DNA of 64,000 nt from an uncultured Actinomycetes bacterium (GCA_903920435.1 CAIXMB010000098.1:1-64000), one strand, 5' to 3'. Shown: positions 9,665 through 19,441, numbered from the stretch's first letter. The notes: generated by a model not told the origin, from the sequence alone. Translations and numbers: made by a program.

Positions 9665-10848
9665 GCGAGCAGCTCCGCGGCCTTGGCCTCGGCCTGCGCG
9701 ACGATGCCCGCGAGGCCCGTTCCGGCCACCGACTCGCCCACATCGGCCGCACCCTCGAGCGAGCGGGTCCACTCCACGCGGGCGAGGTCGACGGGTGCGG
9801 GCAGCCGCACACCGAGCAGCGCCGAGGCGTCCTGCAGCGCCACCGCGGCGAGGTCGGCGGGCTCGTCGTCGTACGACAGGCGCAGCACATGGCGGCCGTG
9901 CGCCCGCTCGCGCAGCCAAGCCCACTTGGCGGTCGAGTGCGTCAGCGCCCTGGCCCGGATGCCCGCCGCCCCCCGCGCGACGAGCACGCCGGTGCCCCGG
10001 GGTGCGCCGTCGAGCTCCGGTGCCTCGACGACGAGCGTCACGAGCACGACCTTCCTCCCACCGGAGGGCCGCAGCGGCGCAGCCAGCACGACCTCGCCGT
10101 CGAGGCCGGCGGTCGAGCTCACGCGCCTGCCGAGCTGCACGTCGACCCCGTAGGTCTCGAGGTCGGCGACGAGCTCGGTCACGAGCCGGTGCACGCCGCC
10201 GCGGATTCCCGCCACCGCGGATCCCGGGGGAGCGGCCTCGCGCAGCGACCGCACTGCAGCGGCGAGCGAGCCCTCGTGCCGCACGGCGGCGCGCAGGCCC
10301 GGGGCCGCGCGGTCGGCGAGGAGGGCATCCGGATGCACCGAGTGCACCCCGTGCACGACGGGCGCCACGAGCTTGTCGAGCACCGCTGAGCCCATGCGCC
10401 GGCGCACGAGCATGCCGAGCGTGAGTGACGGCGCGGTGGCGAGCGAGGGCAGGAGGGCGTCGAGCTGCGCGCGCAGTGCACCGCCCAGGCCGACGACCGC
10501 GATGACGTCGCGGGCGAGGGGAGTTGCGGGGATTCCCAGGATGCTCGTGGCGGGCAGTCGCACCGCCGGTCCGTGCACGGGCTGGAGCCACGCGCCCGCA
10601 TCGGAGGGCGCGACGAGCTCGGGCCCGAGACCGATCTCGCGCGCGAGTGACTCGACGACGCCGCCGCGCGCCGCGAAGCTCTCGGCGCCCGCGTCGAGAT
10701 CGATGCCGCCCACGATGTGGCTCGCGACGGTGCCACCCAATCGACCGGATGCCTCGAGCAGCGTGACCCTCCGGCCCGCCTTCGCGAGCCTGCGGGCCAC
10801 AACGAGCCCGCCGATGCCTCCGCCGACGACCGAATAGCTAGAGGCCAC
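9661..10848 (-). CDS. cgoX: coproporphyrinogen/protoporphyrinogen III oxidase
   Basis: GGGIGGLVVARRLAKAGRRVTLLEASGRLGG FAD motif; hemE neighbour. Confidence 0.88.
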   Translation of the reverse strand: MASSYSVVGGGIGGLVVARRLAKAGRRVTLLEASGRLGGTVASHIVGGIDLDAGAESFAARGGVVESLAREIGLGPELVAPSDAGAWLQPVHGPAVRLPATSILGIPATPLARDVIAVVGLGGALRAQLDALLPSLATAPSLTLGMLVRRRMGSAVLDKLVAPVVHGVHSVHPDALLADRAAPGLRAAVRHEGSLAAAVRSLREAAPPGSAVAGIRGGVHRLVTELVADLETYGVDVQLGRRVSSTAGLDGEVVLAAPLRPSGGRKVVLVTLVVEAPELDGAPRGTGVLVARGAAGIRARALTHSTAKWAWLRERAHGRHVLRLSYDDEPADLAAVALQDASALLGVRLPAPVDLARVEWTRSLEGAADVGESVAGTGLAGIVAQAEAKAAELLA

Positions 10849-11893
10849 CGTGCACCAGCTCGACCATGCGCGTGAGCACGTCGGGGTCGGTCTCCGGCGG
10901 AACCCCGTGGCCGAGGTTCACCACGTGCGCGGGGGCGGACTCGCCGCGCTCCATCACGTCGCGCACGTGCGCCTCGAGAATGCGCCACGGCGCACCGAGC
11001 AGGGCGGGGTCGATGTTGCCCTGCAGGGGAACGCCCGGGATGCGCCGGGCGGCCTCATCGAGGGGCAGGCGCCAGTCCACTCCCATGACGTCCGCGCCGA
11101 TGCCGTGCATCGCACCGAGGAACTCGCCGCCACCGAGGCCGAAGTGCACCTTAGGCACGTCGAACCCGCGCAGGTGCGACAGTGCGCGCTTCGAGTGCGG
11201 CGCCACCCGGCGCACGTACTGCTGCTCACTCAGCGAGCCGACCCAGGAGTCGAAGAGCTGGATCGCGGATGCCCCGGCCTCCACCTGGGCGACGAGGAAC
11301 TCGCCCGCGATGTCGGCGCACCAGTTGAGCAGGCTGGCCCACACCTGCGGCTCGGTGTACATCAGGGTGCGGGTGCGCAGCTGGTCCTTCGACGGGCCGC
11401 CCTCGACGAGGTACGACGCGAGGGTGAAGGGCGCTCCGGCGAATCCGATGAGGGGGGTCGAGCCGAGTTCGGTGACCGCGCGGGCGACGGCCTCGCGGAT
11501 CGGTGCGAGGGAGTCGGGGTCGAGGGGGCGCAGCGCCGCGACATCCGTCGCCGTGCGGATGGGGTTGGCGAAGACCGGACCGCGACCGGGCACGATCTCG
11601 ACCTCCACGCCCGCGAGCTTGGCGGGGATGACGATGTCGCTGAAGAAGATCGCGGCGTCGACCCTGTGCCTGCGCACGGGCTGCAGCGTGATCTCCGCCG
11701 CGAGCTCGGGGGTGAGGCAGGCCTCGAGCATCTCGTTGCCCACGCGCAGCTCGCGGTACTCCGGAAGGGAGCGGCCGGCCTGGCGCATGAACCACACCGG
11801 GGTCGTCTCCGGGCGGTCGCCGCGGTACGCGCGGACGAGCGGGGAGGTGCCGGTGCGGCCGTCGAGGAGCGGATGGTCAGCGGTCAGGGGCAC
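10838..11893 (-). CDS. hemE: uroporphyrinogen decarboxylase
   Basis: PVWFMRQAGRSLPEYRELR, IGFAGAPFTLASYLVEGG, NLGHGVPPETDPD. Confidence 0.96.
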   Translation of the reverse strand: MPLTADHPLLDGRTGTSPLVRAYRGDRPETTPVWFMRQAGRSLPEYRELRVGNEMLEACLTPELAAEITLQPVRRHRVDAAIFFSDIVIPAKLAGVEVEIVPGRGPVFANPIRTATDVAALRPLDPDSLAPIREAVARAVTELGSTPLIGFAGAPFTLASYLVEGGPSKDQLRTRTLMYTEPQVWASLLNWCADIAGEFLVAQVEAGASAIQLFDSWVGSLSEQQYVRRVAPHSKRALSHLRGFDVPKVHFGLGGGEFLGAMHGIGADVMGVDWRLPLDEAARRIPGVPLQGNIDPALLGAPWRILEAHVRDVMERGESAPAHVVNLGHGVPPETDPDVLTRMVELVHGGL

Positions 11894-11898
11894 GGGGT

Positions 11899-11906
11899 TA
11901 ACATTA
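11899..11906. promoter_or_regulatory. overlapping divergent -10 elements for hemA (TAACAT, + strand) and hemE (TAATGT, - strand), both apparently leaderless
   Basis: Only 17 bp between the divergent GTG starts (11893 and 11911); 6-7 nt from each -10 to each start. Confidence 0.55.
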
Positions 11907-11910
11907 GGTC

Positions 11911-13122
11911 GTGCTCCTGTGCCTCAGCTCGAACCATGGCAACGCGAGCTTCGAGCTACTCGAGCAGCTGTCGTTCGTGGCTCCCGGGGCAACAGCAGCA
12001 CTCGTCGACTCGACCGCGTTCGTGAGCGGTGCCGTCGTGCTCGCCACGTGCAACAGGTTCGAGGCGTACCTCGACATCGACGAGCCGCTCACCGCCGCGA
12101 CCACCGTCGCCGTCGAGTCGATGCTCACGACGCTCTCCGACGCGAGCGGCATCCCCGCCGCCGAACTGCGCGCGGGCATCACCGTGCACGAGGGTCCGGA
12201 TGTCGCGGCGCACCTGTTCGCCGTCACGAGCGGACTCGAGTCCGTCGTCGTGGGGGAGGACGAGATCGCGGGCCAGGTCGGCCGCGCTCTCGACCGTGCG
12301 CGGCGGGAGGGCACGACGAGCCGCGACCTCGAGCGCCTCTTCCAGCGCGCCACCCACACCAGCCGCGACGTGAAGAACCTCACCGCCATCGGGGGCGCGG
12401 GCCGCTCGCTCGTCCGGCTCTCGCTCGAGCTGGCCTCGAGCCGCGTGGGGGACTGGGCCGATGCCCGGGTGCTCCTCATCGGTACGGGGCAGTACGCGGC
12501 CACCACGGTCGCCGCGCTGCGCGACAAGGGCGCGCGCGACATCCGTGTGTTCAGCCGCACGGGCCGCGGGCCGGCCTTCGCGGCGAAGCACGGTCTCACG
12601 CACGACCACTCGTTCGATGTCGACGTCGTCATCGCGTGCACGGCCAACACGGTGATCGGCCCCGAGCTCTTCACCGGCACGCACCGCCGTCTGGTGATCG
12701 ACCTCGGCCTGCCCCGCAACATCGACCCGGCGGTCGGCCAGGTGGAGGGCGTCGAGCTCCTCGACCTCGAGACGGTGCGGCTGCACGCCCCGCTGGAGCA
12801 GCTCTCCGAGAAGGCCCACGACCTGGTGCGCACCGCCGCGGCGGAGTTCACCGCCGCGAGCGCAGCGGAGCCCGCCATCGTCGCGCTGCGCACCCACGTG
12901 TTCGAGCTCCTCGACGCCGAGATCGCGCGCGCCCGGTCGCGCGGCGCCGGGGACGAGACCGAAGCCGCGCTGCGCCACTTGGCGGGGGTGCTCCTGCACG
13001 AGCCATCCGTGCGCGCTCGCGAACTGGCAGCGCAGGGCCGGCTCGCCGACTTCGTCGCGGGGCTCGACGCCCTGCACGGGGTTCGACCCGCGGAGGCCGA
13101 GCGCAAGGCGGAGACGGCGTGA
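11911..13122 (+). CDS. hemA: glutamyl-tRNA reductase
   Basis: ATCNRFEAYLD, VTSGLESVVVGEDEIAGQV motifs. Confidence 0.95.
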   Translation: MLLCLSSNHGNASFELLEQLSFVAPGATAALVDSTAFVSGAVVLATCNRFEAYLDIDEPLTAATTVAVESMLTTLSDASGIPAAELRAGITVHEGPDVAAHLFAVTSGLESVVVGEDEIAGQVGRALDRARREGTTSRDLERLFQRATHTSRDVKNLTAIGGAGRSLVRLSLELASSRVGDWADARVLLIGTGQYAATTVAALRDKGARDIRVFSRTGRGPAFAAKHGLTHDHSFDVDVVIACTANTVIGPELFTGTHRRLVIDLGLPRNIDPAVGQVEGVELLDLETVRLHAPLEQLSEKAHDLVRTAAAEFTAASAAEPAIVALRTHVFELLDAEIARARSRGAGDETEAALRHLAGVLLHEPSVRARELAAQGRLADFVAGLDALHGVRPAEAERKAETA

Positions 13123-13673
13123 TCCCCTGGGACTTCGAGCCCATCACGACCGAGCGGCTCACCCTACGGCTCATGGTCGACGCCGACCTCGACGACGTGC
13201 TCGCCTGGATGTCTGACGAGGAGGTCACGCGCTACCAGCTCTACGATCCCCGCTCGCCGCAGCAGGTGCAGGAGCACATCGACAAGGTCAAAGACGCGCG
13301 CCACCTCGAGAACGACGACGACTTCGTCGAGTTCGCGCTCGACCTCAACGGCACAGTGATCGGCTGCCTGTACTTCGTGCTCAAGAGCGCGGAGAACGAG
13401 ACCGTCGAGCTCGGGTGGGCGCTCACCGCGGCCTATCAGGGCAAGGGCTACGCGTTCGAAGCGGCGCGGGCGGGGCTCGAGCTCGCCTTCGACCGGATGC
13501 GCGCGCACCGCGTCACCGCGGAACTCGACCCGCGCAACTCCCCCTCGATCGCACTGTGCCACCGCCTCGGCATGCGCGAAGAGGCGCACTACGTCGAGGA
13601 TCTCAAGTTCAAGGGCGCCTGGGCCGACACCGGCGTGTACGCGATCCTCGACCGCGAGTACCGCGCCCGGTAG
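13119..13673 (+). CDS. GNAT-family N-acetyltransferase
   Basis: ITTERLTLRLM, GYAFEAARAGLELAFDRMRAHRVTAELDPRNSPSIALCHRLGM; GTG start overlaps hemA stop. Confidence 0.85.
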   Translation: MIPWDFEPITTERLTLRLMVDADLDDVLAWMSDEEVTRYQLYDPRSPQQVQEHIDKVKDARHLENDDDFVEFALDLNGTVIGCLYFVLKSAENETVELGWALTAAYQGKGYAFEAARAGLELAFDRMRAHRVTAELDPRNSPSIALCHRLGMREEAHYVEDLKFKGAWADTGVYAILDREYRAR

Positions 13674-13774
13674 GCGCCCGGGGCGGCCGTCGCTCCCGCC
13701 GTGGCTCCGGCCATCGGCGTGCATTGAGTCTGACGCACAGTGCTGCGCCGGAAAGCCCCGACTGATCCCATGAA

Positions 13775-13810
13775 TTGTACGGTGTACAACGTCAATTGTA
13801 CCGTGTCCAA
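13775..13810. promoter_or_regulatory. two tandem operator-like palindromes: TTGTAC-GGT-GTACAA (13775-13789) and TTGTAC-CGT-GTCCAA (13796-13810)
   Basis: Direct reading; spaced 21 bp start to start; TetR-operator-like. Confidence 0.65.
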
Positions 13811-13866
13811 TACATAACGACTCGCGTTCTCGCGGGCACGCTGAAGAGCGCCGTGACCAGCACTTC

Positions 13867-16104
13867 TTAGCGGCGACGGAAGAGGCTCGCGACACCCCGG
13901 ACGACCGGGTTGTTCGCCAGGGCGATGAGCACGCCCACCCGCTTGAACGATTCGCCGACGCCCGGGAAGCGCATGAGGCGCCGCATCGGCATCGACGCGA
14001 CCATCCCCAGGAGGTTGGTGCTCTCGCCGTCCTCGGCTCCGCCCGCGGCCCGCGCGAGGATCGGACCGGTGACCGGATGCCCGAGGAAGTCGCTCACGCG
14101 CGAGTCGAGGGTGAGCCGTTCCGGCCGCGGTGGTGCCAGTTCCACGGGCGCAGAGGCGACGATGTCGTGCGCCGAGCGCCCGATTTCCACGAAATAGCGC
14201 CCGCCGGCGACCACCCAGGCCTTCCTGGAGACGTCCCAGTGGCTGAAAGCGCGATTTTCGAGCTCGAAATGCACGCGGATCGCCTCAGAAGGCTCCAGGG
14301 AGATCTTCTCGAAGCCCTTGAGCTCCCGTTTCGGCACCGGTACGCCACCCGCCGGGGCCGCCACGTAGAGCTGCACGACCTCACGACCGGCACGGTCGCC
14401 GGTGTTCGTGACGGTGACGGCCGCCGTGCGTCCGTCTGCCGACACCTCGAGGTCGGTGTACGAGAACGTCGTGTAGGTGAGGCCGTGCCCGAACGGGTAG
14501 CGCACCGGGAGGTCGACGGTCTCGTAGTAGCGGTACCCGACGAAGATGCCCTCGCCGTAGCGCACGGTGTCGCCCTCGCCCGGGAAGTTCAGGTACGACG
14601 GGGTGTCTTGCAGGCGCAGGGGGATGCTCTCCGCCAACCGCCCCGACGGTGCGACCCGCCCGAACAGCACGTCGGCCACCGCCGAGCCCCCGGCCTGGCC
14701 GAGCAGCCACGCCTCCACGATCGCGGGCACGGAATCGTGCCACGGCTCGAGCGACACCACTCCGCCGTTGGTGAGCACGACGGCCGTGCGCGGGTTGGCC
14801 GCGGCGACGGCGCGGATGAGCCGCACCTGTGCCGCGGGCAGGTCGAGGTCCGTGCGGTCGTAGCCCTCCGACTCGTCACGCGCCGGCAGCCCCACGAACA
14901 GCAGCACGGCATCGGACCGGGCGGCGACCGCGACCGCCTCGGCGATGAGCGGCTCGGGGTGGACGCGGGGGTCGAGGCTGTAGCCGGGCGCGAACTCGAC
15001 GGGCGCGACGGCGCCGATCGACTCGAGTGCGCTGTCGACGCGCGTGGCGTTGACCTGCGACGAACCGGCCCCCTGGATGCGCGGGGTGCGGGCGAACTCG
15101 CCGATGACACCGATCGCCTGCGCGGTGTCGAGGGGGAGGAGCGCGCCCTCGTTGCGCAGCAGCACCATCGACTCGGCGGCGGCCTCGCGCGCGAGGGCGT
15201 GGTGCGCGCCCTGAGGCACTCGAAGGGGGTCGGGTTCGTCGAGCTCATTCGAGAGCCTCAGGGAGCGCTCGGCCAACGCCCGCACCCGCCGGACGGCGTT
15301 GTCGAGCACCTCGGTGCGCAACTCACCCGAGCGCACGGCGGCCACGATGGCGGCCGCGCTGTCGCCCTGCGGGCCGGGCATCTCGAGGTCGAGCCCCGCC
15401 GTGAGCGCGGGCACGCGGTGCTCGACCGCTCCCCAGTCGGAGACGACCAGCCCGCGGAATCCCCACTCGTCGCGCAGCACCTCGGTGAGCAGCCAGTGGT
15501 TCTCGGCGGCGGCGACCCCGTTGATGCGGTTGTACGAGGACATGACCGTCCACGGCTGCTCGCGCGTCACCACGCGCTCGAACGCGGGCAGGTAGATCTC
15601 GCGCAGCGTGCGCTCGTCCACCTCCGCGCTGACCGTCATGCGGTTGGTCTCCTGGTTGTTCGCGGCGAAGTGCTTGAGCGACGCACCGACGCCGCGCGAC
15701 TGGACGCCGCGCACCCACGCGGCGCCGAGCTCGCCGCTCAGCAGCGGGTCCTCGGAGAAGTACTCGAAGTTGCGCCCGCACAGCGGCGAGCGCTTGATGT
15801 TGACGCCGGGGCCGAGCAGCACGCCCACACCCTCCGCCCGGGATTCCTCGCCGAGCGCGACACCCACCCGCTCGACGAGCGCCGGGTTCCAGCTCGACGC
15901 GAGGCCCGCCGCCGGGGGGAAGCAGGTGGCGGGAACGCTCTCGCCGATACCCAGCGCGTCGCCGCCCGCGCGCTGCAGACGCACTCCGTGGGGTCCGTCC
16001 GTGATGACGACGGCGGGGATGCCCGCACTCTCGACCGCGACGGTGCTCCAGAAACCGGCCCCGACGACGAGCGCGGCTTTCTGCTCGAGCGTGAGGTCCT
16101 GCAT
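13867..16104 (-). CDS. glycoside hydrolase family 3 (beta-glucosidase type)
   Basis: GFRGLVVSDWGA nucleophile region, KHFAANNQETNR, C-terminal fibronectin-III-like domain. Confidence 0.93.
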   Translation of the reverse strand: MQDLTLEQKAALVVGAGFWSTVAVESAGIPAVVITDGPHGVRLQRAGGDALGIGESVPATCFPPAAGLASSWNPALVERVGVALGEESRAEGVGVLLGPGVNIKRSPLCGRNFEYFSEDPLLSGELGAAWVRGVQSRGVGASLKHFAANNQETNRMTVSAEVDERTLREIYLPAFERVVTREQPWTVMSSYNRINGVAAAENHWLLTEVLRDEWGFRGLVVSDWGAVEHRVPALTAGLDLEMPGPQGDSAAAIVAAVRSGELRTEVLDNAVRRVRALAERSLRLSNELDEPDPLRVPQGAHHALAREAAAESMVLLRNEGALLPLDTAQAIGVIGEFARTPRIQGAGSSQVNATRVDSALESIGAVAPVEFAPGYSLDPRVHPEPLIAEAVAVAARSDAVLLFVGLPARDESEGYDRTDLDLPAAQVRLIRAVAAANPRTAVVLTNGGVVSLEPWHDSVPAIVEAWLLGQAGGSAVADVLFGRVAPSGRLAESIPLRLQDTPSYLNFPGEGDTVRYGEGIFVGYRYYETVDLPVRYPFGHGLTYTTFSYTDLEVSADGRTAAVTVTNTGDRAGREVVQLYVAAPAGGVPVPKRELKGFEKISLEPSEAIRVHFELENRAFSHWDVSRKAWVVAGGRYFVEIGRSAHDIVASAPVELAPPRPERLTLDSRVSDFLGHPVTGPILARAAGGAEDGESTNLLGMVASMPMRRLMRFPGVGESFKRVGVLIALANNPVVRGVASLFRRR

Positions 16105-16108
16105 CCGG

Positions 16109-17344
16109 CTACTTTACGGCGCGGATCGGTGCGATCAACCCCGCACCGAGCAACGACAGCACCGCACCGGCGAGGAAGAGCGCCGTGTAGTTGCCGCCGC
16201 CACCGATGGCGAGGAACAGCGGTGCCATCGCCGGCGCCACCGACTGGGGCAGCGAGTTGGCGATGTTGAAGATACCCATGTCTTTCGCCGCGGCGTGCTC
16301 CTTGTCGGGCAGCACGTCGGTGATGAGCGCGAGGTCGACGGCGAAGTAGGCGCCGATGCCGACACCCATCACCACCGCCGCGACGTAGAAGGCGGGCAGC
16401 GAAGCCGTGAGTGCGAGCATCGCCAGCGCGACGGCGACGATGGCCGCGGCCCCGAAGACGAACGGCTTGCGCCGGCCCGTGCGGTCTGACGCGCGGCCGC
16501 ACAGCACGGCGCTCACGGTGAGCGACGCCGCGAAGATGAGCAGCGCGATGAGCTGCTGGAGGATGAGGTCGGCTTCCGCGACCCCGAGCCGGTCGGTGAT
16601 GAAGTACGGCTGGTAGGTCGTGTAGACGGCGAACCCGAGGATGACGAAGAACCTGCCGAACCACGTCCACGCGACGTCGTAGCGCTTGCCCTTCGGTATC
16701 GCGAAGCCACGGATGAACGCCCCGAGCGAGAACGGCGGTACCGCGTCGTGCGGCACATCCCGGATCATGACGGCCAGCAGGATCATGAGTGCGGCGCCCA
16801 CGATGCCCGGGATGAGGATCTGGTTGGCGATGCCGAGGCCGGTCACACCGTAGGCGAGGCCGATGCCGACGACGGGCGAGACCTGCTGCGCGATGCCGAG
16901 CACGGCACTCACCCGCGCGCGCTGCTCGAGGGGAACCTGATCGGGCAGCAGCGCCTGCAGCGCGGCGAGCACCATGTTGAGGGTGAGTTGCGCGAGCGCC
17001 CACCCCACGGCGACGACCGCGAGGTTGGGCGCGTAGCCCATGACGGCGAGGGCGCCGACCCCGCCGAGGGCGCCACCGATGATCCACGGGCGGCGGCGGC
17101 CGAGGCGCGACGTGGTGCGATCGCTCGCGGCGCCCGTGAGGAGGTTGGAGAAGATCGCGACGAGGGCGCCGAGCGCGGCGATAAGCCCGAGGCTCGTCTC
17201 CTTGCCGACGGGGTCGAGGTCGGCGACCTTGAGGGCGAGGGTCGTGACGACGGGAGTGATGAGCGCGACGTACGCCCCCACGTACCCGATCGCGTAGAGC
17301 GCGATGAATCGCGGACGGGCAACGGGTATCGACGTCGTCGTCAT
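16109..17344 (-). CDS. MFS transporter (sugar-transporter-like)
   Basis: 12 hydrophobic segments; LTGAASDRTTSRLGRRRPWI motif; 4 bp upstream of the GH3 gene. Confidence 0.88.
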   Translation of the reverse strand: MTTTSIPVARPRFIALYAIGYVGAYVALITPVVTTLALKVADLDPVGKETSLGLIAALGALVAIFSNLLTGAASDRTTSRLGRRRPWIIGGALGGVGALAVMGYAPNLAVVAVGWALAQLTLNMVLAALQALLPDQVPLEQRARVSAVLGIAQQVSPVVGIGLAYGVTGLGIANQILIPGIVGAALMILLAVMIRDVPHDAVPPFSLGAFIRGFAIPKGKRYDVAWTWFGRFFVILGFAVYTTYQPYFITDRLGVAEADLILQQLIALLIFAASLTVSAVLCGRASDRTGRRKPFVFGAAAIVAVALAMLALTASLPAFYVAAVVMGVGIGAYFAVDLALITDVLPDKEHAAAKDMGIFNIANSLPQSVAPAMAPLFLAIGGGGNYTALFLAGAVLSLLGAGLIAPIRAVK

Positions 17345-17384
17345 GATCTCGAATGTAGACCCGCGCGCCCCGGAAACGCGGGAA

Positions 17385-17408
17385 GGCCCCGGTACGAATA
17401 CCGAGGCC
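17385..17408 (-). terminator. putative intrinsic terminator (GGCCcCGGTA-CGAA-TACCGaGGCC)
   Basis: Imperfect hairpin downstream of the LAYTG protein gene; no strong U tract. Confidence 0.45.
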
Positions 17409-17432
17409 CTCCCTCCCCTGTGAGGCGGTGTG

Positions 17433-19226
17433 TTACTCCGCCTCGACCTTGCTCTCGGTCCACTTGCGGCGGGCGATGAAGAGGCCGCCGATGCCGATGA
17501 AGACCATGCCGCCCGCGAGACCCAGCTGGCCGATCGAGCCGGAGCCCGTGTAGGCCAGCGTCTCGAGCTCGCAGCCGATGCTCGCGGCCGGGAACTTCAG
17601 TACGGTCGGGTTCGCCCAGGCCGGGTCGAGCCCGTTCTTGGGGTCGGTCGGCGCGGCGACGAGCGTGACGTCACCGGCCGTCGTGACCTTGTAGGTACCG
17701 GCAGCGGCAGGGGTGCCGTTGACGGTCCAGGTCACGGTGCCGGGGGTGACGGCCCCGATCGTGTAGGTCGCGGCCGAGGTGCAGGTGGCGGGCGTCTGCG
17801 AGACCGTGGGGGTCACGATCGCCAGCGTGGGCGGGTCGCACTTCGAGTTGTCCTGCACGAAGAACGTCCAGGCACGCGATGCCGTCGGCTGCAGCTCGTA
17901 GCCCGTCGCGGCAACCGCCGAGACGATGTACTTGCCCGCGTCGACCGCCGTGTACTGCGCGGTGGGGGTCGTGACGACACCGGTCACGGTGTTGGTGATC
18001 GTGTAGACGACGCGCGGGTCGATTCCGACCTGGATCCAGCTCGTGAGCGCGGTGTTGGGGTCGGTGATGAAGCACTGCGAGGCGCTGGGGTCGGTGCTGA
18101 CCTTCACACCGCACTCCGACGAGACCTCCGCTGCGGTGAGCGGGCGGTGACTGATGACCGGCGCGCCCTTGACCTCGGCCTGCTCGACCCACTCGAGCTT
18201 CGTGGTGTCGAAGGCGTAGTCGGTCGTGTAGGTGATGGTCGTGACGGTGGCGTCGTTCGCCGTGCAGTCGTAGAGGGCCGTCGACTCGTCGCGCTGCTTG
18301 GGCGTCGGCTTGTCGTACGGGGGGCACGGGCTGGCGACGAGGTCGAACGTCGCGCTGTCTGCGGTCACCTGGTAGGTGACCCCGGCGGCGGGCGCGTTCG
18401 GCAGGTCGACGGTCACGCTCTTGCCTGCGGCGACGGTGGTGTCGTACGCGGGGTAGCCGACCACCTGGAACAGCACCGCCTTGTTGCTCTGGGTGTTGTC
18501 GAAGGTGATCGAGAACGTGCGGTCGCCGGCGGTGCCGGCGGCCGTGTAGACGCACTCGCCCACGACGGCGACCGGTCGCGGCTTCACGTTGCAGTCGTAG
18601 GTGACGCCCACGTTGCCGGTGAAGGTGATGACCTGGTCTGCGTCACCCTTGAAGAAGTAGCCCGTGGCCGGCGTCGCGGTGACCGTGTAGTCACCGGTCT
18701 TCGGCTCGAACGCGACGGCGTACACGACGCCCTCGGTCGTTGCGGGAGTGACGGAGCCCTGCGTGCCGCAGTCGGTGACCTTGACCACGTCGGGGGCGAC
18801 GGGGGTGACGTCCTTCGGTCCGCAGTCGGCCGGGAACGTGCTGAACGTGAGGTTCTGCGAGTTGGTCGGAGTGTTGTTCGTCTTGAACCAGCTGACCGTG
18901 ATCGCGAGGTTGACGGCCGCATTGGTCGTGACGTGCTGCACGTACGTGGTCGGCACGGACTTCGTCTTGTCGGCGCCGTAGTAGTTGGGGTTCGCGGGGA
19001 GGATCGTTCCTACGGGAACTGCCGCGTTGTTCGACGAGGTGACCTTGCCCTCGAAGTTCTCGGAGTTCATCACGCTCCACGTGATGTCCCACCCGCCGCC
19101 GGTGTTGCACACGGCGGTCGCGGTGAGGTCTGTGTGGTGCGCGGACGCGGGGGCGGCCACCGCAACGAGGGCGAGGCCTCCGGCGATAAGCAGCGCGGAC
19201 GCTACTGCAAGGAATTTCTTGAACAC
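17433..19226 (-). CDS. secreted, sortase-anchored surface protein (LAYTG)
   Basis: Signal peptide MFKKFLAVASALLIAGGLALVAVAAPASA; C-terminal LAYTG, hydrophobic helix, RRKW; GTG start 19226 with upstream GGAG. Confidence 0.85.
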   Translation of the reverse strand: MFKKFLAVASALLIAGGLALVAVAAPASAHHTDLTATAVCNTGGGWDITWSVMNSENFEGKVTSSNNAAVPVGTILPANPNYYGADKTKSVPTTYVQHVTTNAAVNLAITVSWFKTNNTPTNSQNLTFSTFPADCGPKDVTPVAPDVVKVTDCGTQGSVTPATTEGVVYAVAFEPKTGDYTVTATPATGYFFKGDADQVITFTGNVGVTYDCNVKPRPVAVVGECVYTAAGTAGDRTFSITFDNTQSNKAVLFQVVGYPAYDTTVAAGKSVTVDLPNAPAAGVTYQVTADSATFDLVASPCPPYDKPTPKQRDESTALYDCTANDATVTTITYTTDYAFDTTKLEWVEQAEVKGAPVISHRPLTAAEVSSECGVKVSTDPSASQCFITDPNTALTSWIQVGIDPRVVYTITNTVTGVVTTPTAQYTAVDAGKYIVSAVAATGYELQPTASRAWTFFVQDNSKCDPPTLAIVTPTVSQTPATCTSAATYTIGAVTPGTVTWTVNGTPAAAGTYKVTTAGDVTLVAAPTDPKNGLDPAWANPTVLKFPAASIGCELETLAYTGSGSIGQLGLAGGMVFIGIGGLFIARRKWTESKVEAE

Positions 19227-19389
19227 GGTCGATCTCCAGGGGGAAGGAGTTCGGGCACAACCGTATGACGCTCGCGGTTTCGGGACGCGATCGTGAATTC
19301 GGGTACTCGACTGCACCGTTTCGGATCTCCTGCAGGGGTTTCGGGCTCGGCAGGAGCGGCGCAAGATCAGGTTAGGGTGTCCCCCCTAA

Positions 19390-19421
19390 TGCGGACAAAA
19401 CCCCAATAAGGGGGGTCCGCA
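19390..19421 (-). terminator. putative hairpin/terminator TGCGGAC...GTCCGCA with nested C4/G4
   Basis: 7-bp stem downstream of the serine hydrolase gene and upstream of the surface-protein gene. Confidence 0.45.
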
Positions 19422-19441
19422 CTTTGGGGGACTGTACCCCT

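Noticed and set aside
10866-13673. 935-aa + strand ORF spanning hemE antisense, hemA and GNAT
   Set aside because: Only its last 185 codons (from GTG 13119) are a real gene; the rest is out-of-frame or antisense sequence
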